The translations under genes and the position numbers were made by a program. From assembly GCA_943359475.1 (NCBI GenBank), contig CALRHK010000003.1, positions 1 through 51,756 on the forward strand: DNA of 51,756 bases. The letters run 5' to 3'. Below are positions 6,420 to 15,146 of this stretch, one piece after another. The notes under the pieces are model-generated. The model was given only the letters and a program-made list of their open reading frames with translations. It did not search any database and was not told where the DNA came from. This DNA is from Candidatus Nomurabacteria bacterium. Lineage in GTDB: Bacteria > Patescibacteriota > Minisyncoccia > Phycocordibacterales > UBA9973. Each line of letters begins with the position of its first letter. The first letter of the stretch is position 1.

Positions 6420-6445
6420 AAAACCACCGAGAGGTGGTTTTTTAT
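6418..6445. terminator. Bidirectional terminator
   Basis: AAACCACC/GGTGGTTT stem with GAGA loop, between convergent genes ending at 6419 and 6461. Confidence 0.8.
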
Positions 6446-6460
6446 AGTAAAAAGACGAGA

Positions 6461-6685
6461 TTACATGTTCTGCATTGGAGCAGTGGTTGCGCATGCTTTG
6501 CAGTTGCCTTTGTGGCCGAAGATTTCGTAGAGTGCTGAAACACCAACGAGGATGTAAATAATGCGAGGAATAAGTTCACCTTGTCCTCCAAAGAGTGCAC
6601 CAACGTCCCAACCAATAGCACCAACCAAAAGCCAATTCAAACCTCCGATAACGAGTAACAAAAATGTAATTTTGTGTAACTTCAT
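6461..6685 (-). CDS. DUF378 family membrane protein
   Basis: A protein of 74 residues with two spans. LLLVIGGLNWLLVGAIGWDVGALFG...IPRIIYILVGVSALYEIF matches the DUF378 (YuzA-like) pattern of a GxLNW motif followed by RIIYxLVGxxAL. The C-terminus adds two cysteines, GNCKACATTAP. Family function is unknown. A TATACT about 38 nt upstream may be its promoter. Confidence 0.8.
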   Translation of the reverse strand: MKLHKITFLLLVIGGLNWLLVGAIGWDVGALFGGQGELIPRIIYILVGVSALYEIFGHKGNCKACATTAPMQNM

Positions 6686-6795
6686 AATGAGTTAATTAAA
6701 CTACTAATAAAATACAAAGTTAAGTATACCATGTCCATAAAGATTAAAAGAAGGGGTGTGGAATAGGTAAAAACCACCATGCTATACTAAACATC

Positions 6796-7689
6796 ATGCA
6801 ACAGAACAAATCTAGTACAAGGGTCCTCGTAAGCTCGTTCGGCATACTAGCGATACTCCTTGCTGGACTTATTGTTTTTGTTGAGTATCGATACAGATCA
6901 CTCAGAAACCAAGCGACAACACTTACACAAAATATTGCACAGCTACGTACTCAATTGTCCGAAACTGACAAAGCAGTACAGACACTTCAAAACTTAAACG
7001 GTGATCTCACTGACCAAATACATATCACCGAAAAACAGGCATCCTCACTCCTTGATGAATTCAATCGAATTTCTGGAACAGTGGGTACTCTAGAAAAATT
7101 AAGTAAAATTGACTCACGATTATTACAAAAGTATTCAAAAGTATATTTTCTAAATGAAAATTTTGTTCCTGATAGATTAAGCACTGTTGACCAGAGGTAT
7201 ACACTTGAAAAAAACCGCATCTATCAATTTCATGCCGATGCATATTCTTATCTCGTACGTCTACTTGATGCTGCAAAGACTGAAGGGTTCGAAATGCAAA
7301 TTGCTTCTGCGTATCGTTCGTTTAAAGAGCAGACTGCACTGAAATCACAATATACGGTGGTGTATGGTTCTGGGGCAAATAAATTTTCTGCTGACCAGGG
7401 ATATTCTGAACATCAACTTGGCACGACGGTTGACCTCACCACAACAAAAGTTGGTGGTACCTTATCTCGTTTTGAAACAGATCCAGCATATGGGTGGCTT
7501 GAAGCGAATGCGTATAAATATGGATTCATTCTCTCGTATCCAAAAGGAAACAGTTACTACATTTTTGAACCATGGCATTGGCGTTTTGTGGGTGTTGATC
7601 TTGCCGGCAAGCTCCATCGCGACAATCTTCATTTTTACGACATGGATCAACACGAAATTGATAAGTATTTAATTACGCTGTTTGATTAG
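6796..7689 (+). CDS. VanY-type D-alanyl-D-alanine carboxypeptidase (peptidase M15B)
   Basis: A protein of 297 residues: an N-terminal signal anchor (about 9-30), a coiled-coil stalk (about 32-95), then the zinc peptidase domain. Seen: SAYRSFKEQ, SEHQLGTTVDL (zinc-binding His and Asp) and EPWHWRF (catalytic Glu region and third zinc His). The family trims D-Ala from peptidoglycan stem peptides outside the cell. The -10 TATACT ends 7 nt before the ATG, so the mRNA is near leaderless. With uppP nearby this points to cell wall upkeep. Confidence 0.85.
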   Translation: MQQNKSSTRVLVSSFGILAILLAGLIVFVEYRYRSLRNQATTLTQNIAQLRTQLSETDKAVQTLQNLNGDLTDQIHITEKQASSLLDEFNRISGTVGTLEKLSKIDSRLLQKYSKVYFLNENFVPDRLSTVDQRYTLEKNRIYQFHADAYSYLVRLLDAAKTEGFEMQIASAYRSFKEQTALKSQYTVVYGSGANKFSADQGYSEHQLGTTVDLTTTKVGGTLSRFETDPAYGWLEANAYKYGFILSYPKGNSYYIFEPWHWRFVGVDLAGKLHRDNLHFYDMDQHEIDKYLITLFD

Positions 7690-7806
7690 GTTGATTCTTT
7701 TCCAGAGTGTGTTCTTATGTATCGATGTTGTCACAAAAAGTGCTTGAAAACGTTATACTATTGTGTGAATGGTCTGTAATTTATTCGTTTAATCTTTAAT
7801 TTAAAT

Positions 7807-8745
7807 ATGTCATTTAAGAAATATGCAGTGGGTATGCTCGCAGTAATGCTCATACTCGGAATGGGTTTTGCGCACGGCGTCCTGGCAGATAATGAAAATG
7901 GTAATGGTCATAATGACCAAAATCGAGAAGCACGCACTGTTGGCACAACGCTTGAAATCCATGTCACAGATAATGGTAAAGTTTTGGTTCGTGGGGCAAA
8001 AGTGACAGGTATCTCAGGTTCAGTTGTCACCGCAACAACTTCGTGGGGAACTGCGCTCGCTTCGTGGACAATCAATACTTCAAGCACAACCGAACTTGTT
8101 CGTCGCTACGGAGGTGCTATGACTTCACTTTCAGAAATAACGGTAGGTGATTTTGTAAGCTTCTCAGGCACCATTGCTTCAGGTGCAACATCACCATTTG
8201 TTGTTGATGCGAAAATACTTAAAGACTGGTCAATACAAAAGAAGAACGCAACATTCGAAGGTACTGTAGGCACTGTTAATAGCGCAGGAAATAGTTTTGT
8301 CCTTGTAAGTAATAATCGTGGAAACATTACAATAAATGTTGCTACAGGTACTACAATCAAGAAAGACAATACAACAGGTGTGTTTGCAGATATTGTGACT
8401 GGTTTGAAAGTAACAGCAACTGGCCTTTATAACAATCTCACAAGTGTTCTTGATGCAAGTACTGTAAAAGTACGCACGAACACTCCAACACCTGAATCTC
8501 GCACTACAGTAGAAGGAAGCCTCTCGTCTATCGCAGGCACTACGGCACCAACGACATTTGTTGTGAATTCACACGGTGTAGACTATACAGTCTCAGTTGC
8601 TACTACAACTTCTGTACTCAATAAAAATTGGCTGACCGCAACACTTTCCCAATTTGTAGTTGGAAATACCGTGCGCGTGTATGGCGTAGTACACGCTGAT
8701 CATACGATTGATGCAACAGTGATACGCAATACGAGTCTTAATTAA
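7807..8745 (+). CDS. Secreted beta-repeat protein (DUF5666-like)
   Basis: A protein of 312 residues with a signal peptide ending near HGVLADNENG. The rest is threonine/valine/glycine-rich with three similar beta segments (about 55-130, 140-220, 225-310). Each runs G.V.....T.V..T.......T.T and then V.G..V.V.G....A..V, as in DUF5666 proteins. It likely sits outside the cell or is anchored to the surface; partner unknown. A hairpin terminator ends the unit. Confidence 0.6.
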   Translation: MSFKKYAVGMLAVMLILGMGFAHGVLADNENGNGHNDQNREARTVGTTLEIHVTDNGKVLVRGAKVTGISGSVVTATTSWGTALASWTINTSSTTELVRRYGGAMTSLSEITVGDFVSFSGTIASGATSPFVVDAKILKDWSIQKKNATFEGTVGTVNSAGNSFVLVSNNRGNITINVATGTTIKKDNTTGVFADIVTGLKVTATGLYNNLTSVLDASTVKVRTNTPTPESRTTVEGSLSSIAGTTAPTTFVVNSHGVDYTVSVATTTSVLNKNWLTATLSQFVVGNTVRVYGVVHADHTIDATVIRNTSLN

Positions 8746-8762
8746 TAATTTAATATGTGTCG

Positions 8763-8800
8763 AACAAAAAACCGCCTCCTATCAGCGGTTTTTTGTTTTT
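8763..8800 (+). terminator. Rho-independent terminator
   Basis: AACAAAAAACCGC/GCGGTTTTTTGTT hairpin and T tract after the stop at 8745. Confidence 0.85.
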
Positions 8801-8816
8801 ATGCTAGAGTACTGGT

Positions 8817-9590
8817 ATGACATTTTTGCATAGTATTATCTTAGGTATTGTTGAAGGTGTGACTGAATTTTTACCAATTTCTTCAACAGGACATCTTATT
8901 ATTACTTCAAATCTTCTACATGTACCACAATCAGAATTTACTAAAAGTTATGAAATAATTATTCAACTTGGTGCAATTTTGGCTGTTGCAAGTCTCTATT
9001 TTCGTAAACTAGTACACGATAAGAAGCTCTGGAAAAAAATACTTGCGGGATTTATCCCGACCGCGCTCATTGGCTATTTTTTGTATGCATTTATCAAAAC
9101 GTACTTACTAAGTAATCTCGTTGTTGTTGGGTGGGCGCTTTTGCTCGGCGGAATAGGCATTGTTGTTTTTGAGTATTGGTATAAAGCTCAAAGTGCATTT
9201 ACTACAAATAATGAAATAACGTATCGTCAGGCATTCATCGTTGGAATTGCGCAGGCACTTGCGGTAATTCCCGGTGTTTCTCGATCTGGAGCTACGATTA
9301 TTGGCGGACTTTTACAAGGCCTTTCACGTTCTGTGATTGTTGAATTTTCTTTTTTATTAGCACTTCCTACTATGGCAGCTGCTACAGGGCTTGATTTGCT
9401 CAAAACTCAACTTCATTTTTCAAGTAAGGAGTTTCTGTTACTTGGCGTGGGTTTGATAATTTCGTTTGTAACAGCGCGTAGTATTATGAAGTGGTTTTTG
9501 CGCTATATACAAAAAAATACATTTACCTCTTTTGGTATTTATCGAATTATTCTAGGCACCATACTACTTGTGGGTCTTTACCTACTGTAG
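8817..9590 (+). CDS. uppP: Undecaprenyl-diphosphatase (UppP/BacA)
   Basis: A protein of 257 residues, usual family length. Recycles the lipid carrier undecaprenyl diphosphate at the membrane. Signature motifs: GIVEGVTEFLPISSTGH at the N-terminus and PGVSRSGATIIGGLLQGLSR in the middle, the two conserved active-site segments. Seven or eight hydrophobic spans. The -10 TAGAGT (8805-8810, TGc extension) ends exactly 6 nt before the ATG. The 3' end overlaps the convergent truB by 9 bp. Confidence 0.95.
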   Translation: MTFLHSIILGIVEGVTEFLPISSTGHLIITSNLLHVPQSEFTKSYEIIIQLGAILAVASLYFRKLVHDKKLWKKILAGFIPTALIGYFLYAFIKTYLLSNLVVVGWALLLGGIGIVVFEYWYKAQSAFTTNNEITYRQAFIVGIAQALAVIPGVSRSGATIIGGLLQGLSRSVIVEFSFLLALPTMAAATGLDLLKTQLHFSSKEFLLLGVGLIISFVTARSIMKWFLRYIQKNTFTSFGIYRIILGTILLVGLYLL

Positions 9591-10238
9591 AATAAATTCT
9601 CCAACGGACATTCTTCTTAAGTTTTGCAATGTGGCTACGGTGCCAAGTTTTTCTCCGAGTGCTTCCGCCAGTGACCTGATGTAGGTACCACTTCCAACTG
9701 ACCACTCTATAGTGAGAATAGTGTCAGTTCTATCACAAAGGCGACCCCGGACGACATGCATCAAGCGTTCTTTTGGTGCAAGCTCTTTTCCTTGTCGTGC
9801 GTATTTATAGAGTGAAATACCTGCGTGTTTGACCGCGGAATATTGGGGTACTGGAAGGAGCAGGTCTCCCGCGAGCTTATTGAGATGTTGTTTGATTGTA
9901 GTATCAGAAAGGGGAGGAACAGTTTGCAATACAGTAAAAGTACCTGTTGTATCCCCAGTATCTGTTTTTGCGCCAAGTAGTATCTCGGCTACGTATGTTT
10001 TTGGTAATTTTGAAAAGGCGGTGAGCTGTTTTGTTGCAGGGCCTACTGCGACGATCAAAAGACCTGTTGCGTTTGGATCAAGTGTCCCAGCATGACCAAT
10101 TTTTCGAGTCCCAAGCTTTCTTTGAAAAATCCGAATAACATCAAATGAGCTGATACCTTTTGGCTTATCGACAATAAAAATATTCGGTGTGTGTTCTCGA
10201 AACACGAGGTCTATTTCGTTGAGATTTTTTCTGTACAT
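9582..10238 (-). CDS. truB: tRNA pseudouridine-55 synthase TruB
   Basis: A protein of 218 residues. Makes pseudouridine 55 in the T-loop of tRNAs. Motifs seen: DKPKGISSFDVIR, KIGHAGTLDPNATGLLIVAVG (the catalytic Asp lies in GTLDP) and SVGSGTYIRSLAEALG. It lacks the longer C-terminal PUA domain of the E. coli enzyme. The start lies inside the end of the SET-domain gene (28 bp overlap), so the two form one minus-strand operon. Confidence 0.93.
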   Translation of the reverse strand: MYRKNLNEIDLVFREHTPNIFIVDKPKGISSFDVIRIFQRKLGTRKIGHAGTLDPNATGLLIVAVGPATKQLTAFSKLPKTYVAEILLGAKTDTGDTTGTFTVLQTVPPLSDTTIKQHLNKLAGDLLLPVPQYSAVKHAGISLYKYARQGKELAPKERLMHVVRGRLCDRTDTILTIEWSVGSGTYIRSLAEALGEKLGTVATLQNLRRMSVGEFILQ

Positions 10239-10627
10239 TTTTCACATTTACACCCTTTTGGTTTAATGTATTCCTTCCAGAATTCTTTGCCGTAATCGTA
10301 GGTAATTTCTTCGCCAGGTTTAATGGCACGTTTCGCTGTGATAAATACTTGGTGACCTTTGACTTCAGCTTCTGCGTTTGGACGACAGGAATGATTGATA
10401 TAGCGGGCTGTGTGCTGGCGACCGCGACCATCGAGTGTCCAGCGGTTGTTTAATTCAAAGAGGTATTGGCCACCTCGTTCATCAGCTTGTGCTGCTGTAA
10501 GTTTCTCGCCTGTATAAGTAATAATAAATGCATTTTTCTTAATCGCTTCACCAGCATAGAGTCCGAGACCAGTTTTTGACTTTTTGCGAACGAGTTTCGG
10601 CGATGGCGGTACGGGATATGTTTTCAT
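10211..10627 (-). CDS. SET-domain protein (putative lysine methyltransferase)
   Basis: A protein of 138 residues. Contains the SET motifs GLGLYAGEAIKKN, RYINHSCRPNAE, GEEITYDYG and a post-SET-like GCKCEKC. Known SET proteins transfer methyl groups from SAM to lysines; bacterial targets are mostly unknown. Short, single domain. Upstream partner of truB in the operon. A possible -10 TACGAT lies 8 nt before the ATG. Confidence 0.85.
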   Translation of the reverse strand: MKTYPVPPSPKLVRKKSKTGLGLYAGEAIKKNAFIITYTGEKLTAAQADERGGQYLFELNNRWTLDGRGRQHTARYINHSCRPNAEAEVKGHQVFITAKRAIKPGEEITYDYGKEFWKEYIKPKGCKCEKCTEKISTK

Positions 10628-10655
10628 AAAGCACTATCGTACCATAATTTTATTG

Positions 10656-10692
10656 AAAATAAAAAACTCCCCTTTGTGCTCAGGGGAGTTTA
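10656..10692 (-). terminator. Rho-independent terminator
   Basis: AAACTCCCCT/AGGGGAGTTT stem; on the minus strand it runs into TTTTTTATTTTC, ending the gene at 10708. Confidence 0.75.
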
Positions 10693-10707
10693 CTTTCGTT
10701 AGTCGTG

Positions 10708-11043
10708 TTATCCACGACCAATACTGCGATTACGGCTCTTGTTGTCATTGCGACGAGCCATTGCGTTCTTCTTACGACGAAAATCCTTGTTGCTGTATTC
10801 GTAATTCAGGGGAGAAAATGATTGCGAAACATTCTTGTTTCGATTTGGCTTCCGTACTTTTGCAAGAAGTTCGGTCTTTGGTACGGCTCCGTTGGTAGGG
10901 GTTTCTTGGTGCTCCCCGTACACAAAATTTTTAAATCGTTCTCCCTCGTACTCATGAAGGCTGATTTTTTCTCCTGATGCCATTGAGAGGTGCATTAAAC
11001 CACTTGCTGAAAAGGTAATCGCTGCAATTGTTAAGTTGTTCAT
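10708..11043 (-). CDS. Hypothetical small protein with basic tail
   Basis: A protein of 111 residues starting MNNLTIAAITFSASG. The N-terminal third is mildly hydrophobic, followed by a charged part and a strongly basic Arg/Asn-rich tail (KDFRRKKNAMARRNDNKSRNRSIGRG) that could bind nucleic acid. No family recognised. It shares an AT-rich divergent promoter region with the gene at 11139 and has its own terminator, which supports a real gene. Confidence 0.5.
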   Translation of the reverse strand: MNNLTIAAITFSASGLMHLSMASGEKISLHEYEGERFKNFVYGEHQETPTNGAVPKTELLAKVRKPNRNKNVSQSFSPLNYEYSNKDFRRKKNAMARRNDNKSRNRSIGRG

Positions 11044-11138
11044 AGGATCTGTTTTTGGTTAATTATATTATAGCATATATAATGCCATATTGTCAAGTGG
11101 TACTATCTCAAAAAAGCCTTGTTTGCTATACTGTTTTT

Positions 11139-11756
11139 GTGGAAAATCTCACAAAGACAGAGAAAAGGCTTTTTGAAAAACTCTTAACTCCTCAAAAAAT
11201 ACAAGACTATCTCGACAGGTTACCAATGAATCATGAGTATAAAGGTGAGACATTAATGTCCCCACGGAGGGTTATTCGTGAACAAAAGGCACATTGTATT
11301 GAAGCTGCTCTCTTTGCTGCTGCGGTACTCGCATACCATGGGCACAAGCCACTCCTTTTTGACTTAAAAACAATTGGATTACCGCATGACTACGACCATG
11401 TAGTAGCACTTTTTAAGGTAGGCAAGCATTGGGGAGCAATTTCAAAAACAAACCATGTTGTATTGCGTTACCGTGATCCAATTTATCGATCTCTCCGCGA
11501 ACTCGCAATGTCATATTTTCATGAATATTTTATTGCTAATGGAAAAAAGACTCTCCGTAGCTACTCGAAGCCTTTTCGCTTATCGACAAAATATGAATGG
11601 ATTACTACCGAGGAAGATTTGTGGGGGATTGAAACAGCGCTTGATAGAAGTTCTCACGTAGAAATGGTCTCAACGTTTCAAATTTCAAAATTGCGTAAGG
11701 CGAGTCGCTTTGAGCGTGTCATTGCAGGTAAGGAAGAGTGGATATGTAGAAATTAA
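11139..11756 (+). CDS. Transglutaminase-like cysteine protease-fold protein
   Basis: A protein of 205 residues starting at GTG (VENLTKTEK). I chose GTG 11139 over the track start 11055 because TATACT (11127-11132, TGc extension) ends exactly 6 nt upstream; the extra 28 residues would be promoter. REQKAHCIEAALFAAAVLAYHG holds the likely nucleophile Cys, and LPHDYDHVVALF the His, as in the transglutaminase-like fold. Substrate unknown. Probably co-transcribed with the DUF167 gene that follows after one base. Confidence 0.65.
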   Translation: MENLTKTEKRLFEKLLTPQKIQDYLDRLPMNHEYKGETLMSPRRVIREQKAHCIEAALFAAAVLAYHGHKPLLFDLKTIGLPHDYDHVVALFKVGKHWGAISKTNHVVLRYRDPIYRSLRELAMSYFHEYFIANGKKTLRSYSKPFRLSTKYEWITTEEDLWGIETALDRSSHVEMVSTFQISKLRKASRFERVIAGKEEWICRN

Positions 11757-11757
11757 T

Positions 11758-11988
11758 ATGTATATACGAGTACGGGTTACTGCTGGTGCAAAAAAAGAAG
11801 TGCTTACTCCAAAAGCAGGAGGTTTTCTCGTTTCAGTAAAGGAGCCTGCAACCCAAAACCTTGCAAATAAAAGGGTCATTGAACTTGTCGCGCTACACTA
11901 TGCTATTTCACCTAAAAAAGTGCGTATTGTAAATGGTCATCATGCACCCTCGAAAATACTTTCAGTCGATATGGAAAAGGAAAAATGA
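11758..11988 (+). CDS. DUF167 (YggU) family protein
   Basis: A protein of 76 residues, start MYIRVRVTAGAKKE. V.V..GAKKE, then the ANKRVIELVALHY helix and VRIVNGHHAPSKIL match the DUF167 pattern. Family function is unsettled. ATG comes one base after the stop of the transglutaminase-like gene (TAATATG), so translational coupling is likely. The track start at 11710 lies inside that gene and is not used. Confidence 0.85.
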   Translation: MYIRVRVTAGAKKEVLTPKAGGFLVSVKEPATQNLANKRVIELVALHYAISPKKVRIVNGHHAPSKILSVDMEKEK

Positions 11989-12024
11989 TATACTAAGTGT
12001 ATTAGTAGTTAACCAACAAAATCT

Positions 12025-12414
12025 ATGCAAATCGATATAAAAGCAATTGGAATAGAACTTACGAGTGCGATTGAGGACTATGTACACAAGCGTCTTGGTG
12101 GTTTAGAAAAATTTACCAAAGGAGAACTTACTCCACCACGTATCGAAGTAGAAGTTGGTAAAACTACCGAACACCATAAAAAGGGAGATTTCTTTAGCGC
12201 TCAAGCGAAAATTTACTGTGTTAATGGACCATTCCATGCAACAAAAGAAGAAGCAGATCTCTATGCCGCAGTCGATGCAATTCGTGAAGATCTTGAACGA
12301 CAACTTGTTGCAAAAAAAGATCGTGGCACAACCCTCTTCCGACGTGGTGCGCGTAGCGTGAAAAAAATGCTCAAAGGACTTTCAAAAAGAAACCCGTTTA
12401 CTTCAAAATATTAA
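12025..12414 (+). CDS. hpf: Ribosome hibernation-promoting factor (HPF/RaiA family)
   Basis: A protein of 129 residues. N-terminal beta-alpha-beta-beta-beta-alpha fold pattern IDIKAIGIELTSAIEDYVHKRLGGLEKF..., ending in DLYAAVDAIREDLERQL, as in RaiA/HPF. Longer than short HPF but without the full C-terminal dimer domain of long HPF; the tail RRGARSVKKMLKGLSKRN is basic. It binds stalled 70S ribosomes in slow growth. A TATACT lies about 30 nt upstream, giving a true leader. Confidence 0.88.
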   Translation: MQIDIKAIGIELTSAIEDYVHKRLGGLEKFTKGELTPPRIEVEVGKTTEHHKKGDFFSAQAKIYCVNGPFHATKEEADLYAAVDAIREDLERQLVAKKDRGTTLFRRGARSVKKMLKGLSKRNPFTSKY

Positions 12415-12446
12415 ACTAAAAACACCCCTTGGGGTGTTTTTAGTTT
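12413..12446. terminator. Shared bidirectional terminator
   Basis: A 16-bp perfect stem AAACTAAAAACACCCC/GGGGTGTTTTTAGTTT with a two-base centre. It contains the TAA stops of both hpf and the convergent fmt. Confidence 0.85.
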
Positions 12447-13291
12447 GCATATCCTTTTTGAAATGCATCGTAGGACATCTCTCTTTTTCCTTCAGGGATT
12501 ACTTTTTTTATGATAAAGACACCATTTACCATTTCAGCGTCAGTAATTTTTACTCTACCAGCTTTTGGGTGAATAAAATATGAACCAGGCCATCCATAAT
12601 AGGCACAAAAGTGTCGGTATTTTGCTTCTTCATTGTGTATTGTTGAAATATCACCGTTGTGTTTACTTATTTTTTTTGTATACGTAGCACGTGTGTCATC
12701 TTGGGGTGTTGCAGAGCACTCATTGTGAATCCAAAGCGCGAGCATTTTTGCGAGTAGTACACCTCCGTGGTGTGCGAGCACTGTTTCAAGTTCTGGCGCC
12801 TTGCTATTTGGTGTAATTGCTACTTCTTCTTGTGCGAGGATGGGTCCATGATCCATACGCGAATCAAGAAGCATAATGCTAACACCAGTAGTAGTATCAC
12901 CAGCAATGAGAGCAGCTTCGACCGGAGAAGATCCGCGGTACTTGGGCAAAAGTGATGGATGTACATTGAGAATACCTTTTGGAAAGAGATCAAGTAGTGG
13001 TTCAGGAAGAATTTTACCGTAGGCGGCAACTATACCAACAAGCGGGGATTCTTTTTTAATTGCCTCAATTACTTCATCGGTAATTGTTTCTGGTTGGAGT
13101 ACTTTTATGTTGTGCGAAAGTGCCCATACTTTTACAGGGGAGGGAGTGAGCTGAAGTGTACGACCCTGTGGTTTGTCTGGTGTCGTAATAATGCACGAAG
13201 GTAGAAAACCTTTCGCCTGTAATTCGTCAAGAATAACAGTCGCAAACGTGGGGGTACCAAAGAATATGAATGGAATATTATTTTGAGGCAT
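12440..13291 (-). CDS. fmt: Methionyl-tRNA formyltransferase
   Basis: A protein of 283 residues. Formylates initiator Met-tRNA using 10-formyl-THF. Seen: FFGTPTFATVILDEL at the N-terminus and the signature HPSLLPKYRGSSPVEAALIAGD...GVSIMLLDSRMDHGPIL. Overlaps def by 14 bp, so translation is coupled. The C-terminal tRNA-binding part is shorter than in E. coli. Last gene of the lepB-hisS-def-fmt unit. Confidence 0.95.
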   Translation of the reverse strand: MPQNNIPFIFFGTPTFATVILDELQAKGFLPSCIITTPDKPQGRTLQLTPSPVKVWALSHNIKVLQPETITDEVIEAIKKESPLVGIVAAYGKILPEPLLDLFPKGILNVHPSLLPKYRGSSPVEAALIAGDTTTGVSIMLLDSRMDHGPILAQEEVAITPNSKAPELETVLAHHGGVLLAKMLALWIHNECSATPQDDTRATYTKKISKHNGDISTIHNEEAKYRHFCAYYGWPGSYFIHPKAGRVKITDAEMVNGVFIIKKVIPEGKREMSYDAFQKGYAN

Positions 13292-13823
13292 GGCGGTGTG
13301 TTGTCGGGAGGACTTCTTCTAAATTGCGCGCTTTATCAATAAAGAGGATACCCTCAAGATGGTCAATTTCGTGTTGAAAAATTTGTGCCAGTAATCCGCT
13401 TGCCCCTCTTGTAAAAAGTTCACCACGTTCATTGTAAGCTTTTACTGTTGCCTGGGTAGAACGTTCAACATCACCATAGAGCCAGCGCACGGATAAACAA
13501 CCCTCAGGTAGGAGTGTTTTCTTTTTTGATAGTTTTACAAATTCTGGATTTATAAACACAAGGTCTTCATAGCGGGAAAGGTTTTTCCCTGTGTAGTTTT
13601 CTTCTCCAAATTCTGGGTCAAATATTTTCCCCGATACGACAAAAATTCTATAAGAGCTTCCGATTTGTGGTGCTGCTATTGCGACGCCATCATCTTGTGA
13701 TGCGAGTGCTTTTTTCATGTCGGTAATAAGTTCTTGAATTTTAGGTGAAGTGATCTGTTTAATCGGCACCGGCAATGCTTTATAGCGGAGTACTTTATTT
13801 TCTTTTTGTAGAATAGGCACCAT
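13278..13823 (-). CDS. def: Peptide deformylase
   Basis: A protein of 181 residues with all three metal/active-site motifs: DGVAIAAPQIG, EGCLSVRW and QHEIDHLEG. Removes the formyl group from new proteins, the partner reaction of fmt. Starts 6 nt after the hisS stop. An insertion of about 10-15 residues (DPEFGEENYTGKNLSRY) lies before the second motif. Confidence 0.95.
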   Translation of the reverse strand: MVPILQKENKVLRYKALPVPIKQITSPKIQELITDMKKALASQDDGVAIAAPQIGSSYRIFVVSGKIFDPEFGEENYTGKNLSRYEDLVFINPEFVKLSKKKTLLPEGCLSVRWLYGDVERSTQATVKAYNERGELFTRGASGLLAQIFQHEIDHLEGILFIDKARNLEEVLPTTHRHASK

Positions 13824-13829
13824 GATGTT

Positions 13830-15128
13830 TTACAATGATTTCAAATATTCAAGAAGTTTTTTGATGGGGACAGTTTCCTGGGAGCGTGTTTGCATATCGC
13901 GAACGATTACGGAATCTTCCAGAGCTTCTTTTTGACCAAAAATAATTGTGTAGGGGATATTCATTTTTTCAGCAATTGCGAGTTGTTGTGAAAGTGAATC
14001 TTTTGAAAGCGCCTGAGCTATTGGGATGTGGGCCTTGCGAAGAATCTCTATCACATTAAGACTTTTGAGTTTTGCTTCAAACCCGAGCTGGATAAAATAC
14101 ATCTTAGGTTTCTTTAAGATACGTGGAGAAAGTTTTTTATACCAAGGCATTTCAATAATTCTATCAACACCAAATGAAACGCCAACGGCTGGAATATCTT
14201 TCTTGGAACCAATTTGCTTTCCAAGATAATCGTAACGCCCACCGCCAGCAATTGTGATTGGACCACCACCTTCACCAGAAGTTTCTTCAATAATTTCAAA
14301 TACGGTGCGTGTGTAATACGAAAGTCCCCGCACGAGACATTTGTTGAGACGATATGGGATACCCATTTGTTCGAGATATTCGAGCACTTCTTTGAAGTGA
14401 CGCTTACATCCAGAACAGAGTGATGCGATTGCTTCTGGTGCACCTTCGTTTATCTCTTTTGTTTTTTGGTCTTTTGAATCAAGAATACGGAGTGGGTTGT
14501 TCTTGAGACGCTCTTTATCAATTGCGCCAAGTTCGTCGATATGTTTTTTATAATAGTTGGTAAGTTCTCGAATATAACTCGCACGACACTCCTTGTCACC
14601 AATCGAGTTTATATCGACAGAAAGATTCTCTGCACCAGCTTCTTGAAGTATGGTCATTGCACCACGGATAACGAGCGCATCAAGAATGCTCTTCTCGCTA
14701 CCAAGCGCGTCCATATCAAATTGATAAAATTGTCGGTAACGGCCCTTTTGTGGATTGTCATGACGAAAGACTGGTCCGTATGAGTAAAGGAGCACGGGTT
14801 GTGGGAGGTTTTGCATACCATGTTCAATATATGCACGCATTGTGCCAGCGGTGTGTTCTGGGCGTAGTGCAAGGTGGTCGCCACCTTTTGTACGCAAGGT
14901 GTACATTTCTTTATCAACGATGTCAGTACCTACACCTACAGAAGTAGTAAAGAGTTCCTCGTGTTCTAAAATTGGAGTTTCTATTGGTTGAAAACCATAA
15001 TAAATAGCAACTTCCTGTGCTTTTTCAAAGAAACCTTGGAAAAGGTAGTACTCCTCGTTTCGTATATCGCGCAAACCTTTCGGTGTAGTAAATGTTTCTT
15101 TGCGTTGCGGTTTTTGGGTTTTAGACAT
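13830..15128 (-). CDS. hisS: Histidyl-tRNA synthetase
   Basis: A protein of 432 residues, class II synthetase. Motif 1 region PIETPILEHEELF, motif 2 YGPVFRHDNPQKGRYRQFYQFD, the His-specific LVRGLSYYTRTVFEI and motif 3 GVSFGVDRIIEM are present, followed by an anticodon-binding domain. Lies 18 nt after lepB in the same direction. Confidence 0.97.
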   Translation of the reverse strand: MSKTQKPQRKETFTTPKGLRDIRNEEYYLFQGFFEKAQEVAIYYGFQPIETPILEHEELFTTSVGVGTDIVDKEMYTLRTKGGDHLALRPEHTAGTMRAYIEHGMQNLPQPVLLYSYGPVFRHDNPQKGRYRQFYQFDMDALGSEKSILDALVIRGAMTILQEAGAENLSVDINSIGDKECRASYIRELTNYYKKHIDELGAIDKERLKNNPLRILDSKDQKTKEINEGAPEAIASLCSGCKRHFKEVLEYLEQMGIPYRLNKCLVRGLSYYTRTVFEIIEETSGEGGGPITIAGGGRYDYLGKQIGSKKDIPAVGVSFGVDRIIEMPWYKKLSPRILKKPKMYFIQLGFEAKLKSLNVIEILRKAHIPIAQALSKDSLSQQLAIAEKMNIPYTIIFGQKEALEDSVIVRDMQTRSQETVPIKKLLEYLKSL

Positions 15129-15146
15129 TAAATAAAATTGCTTATT

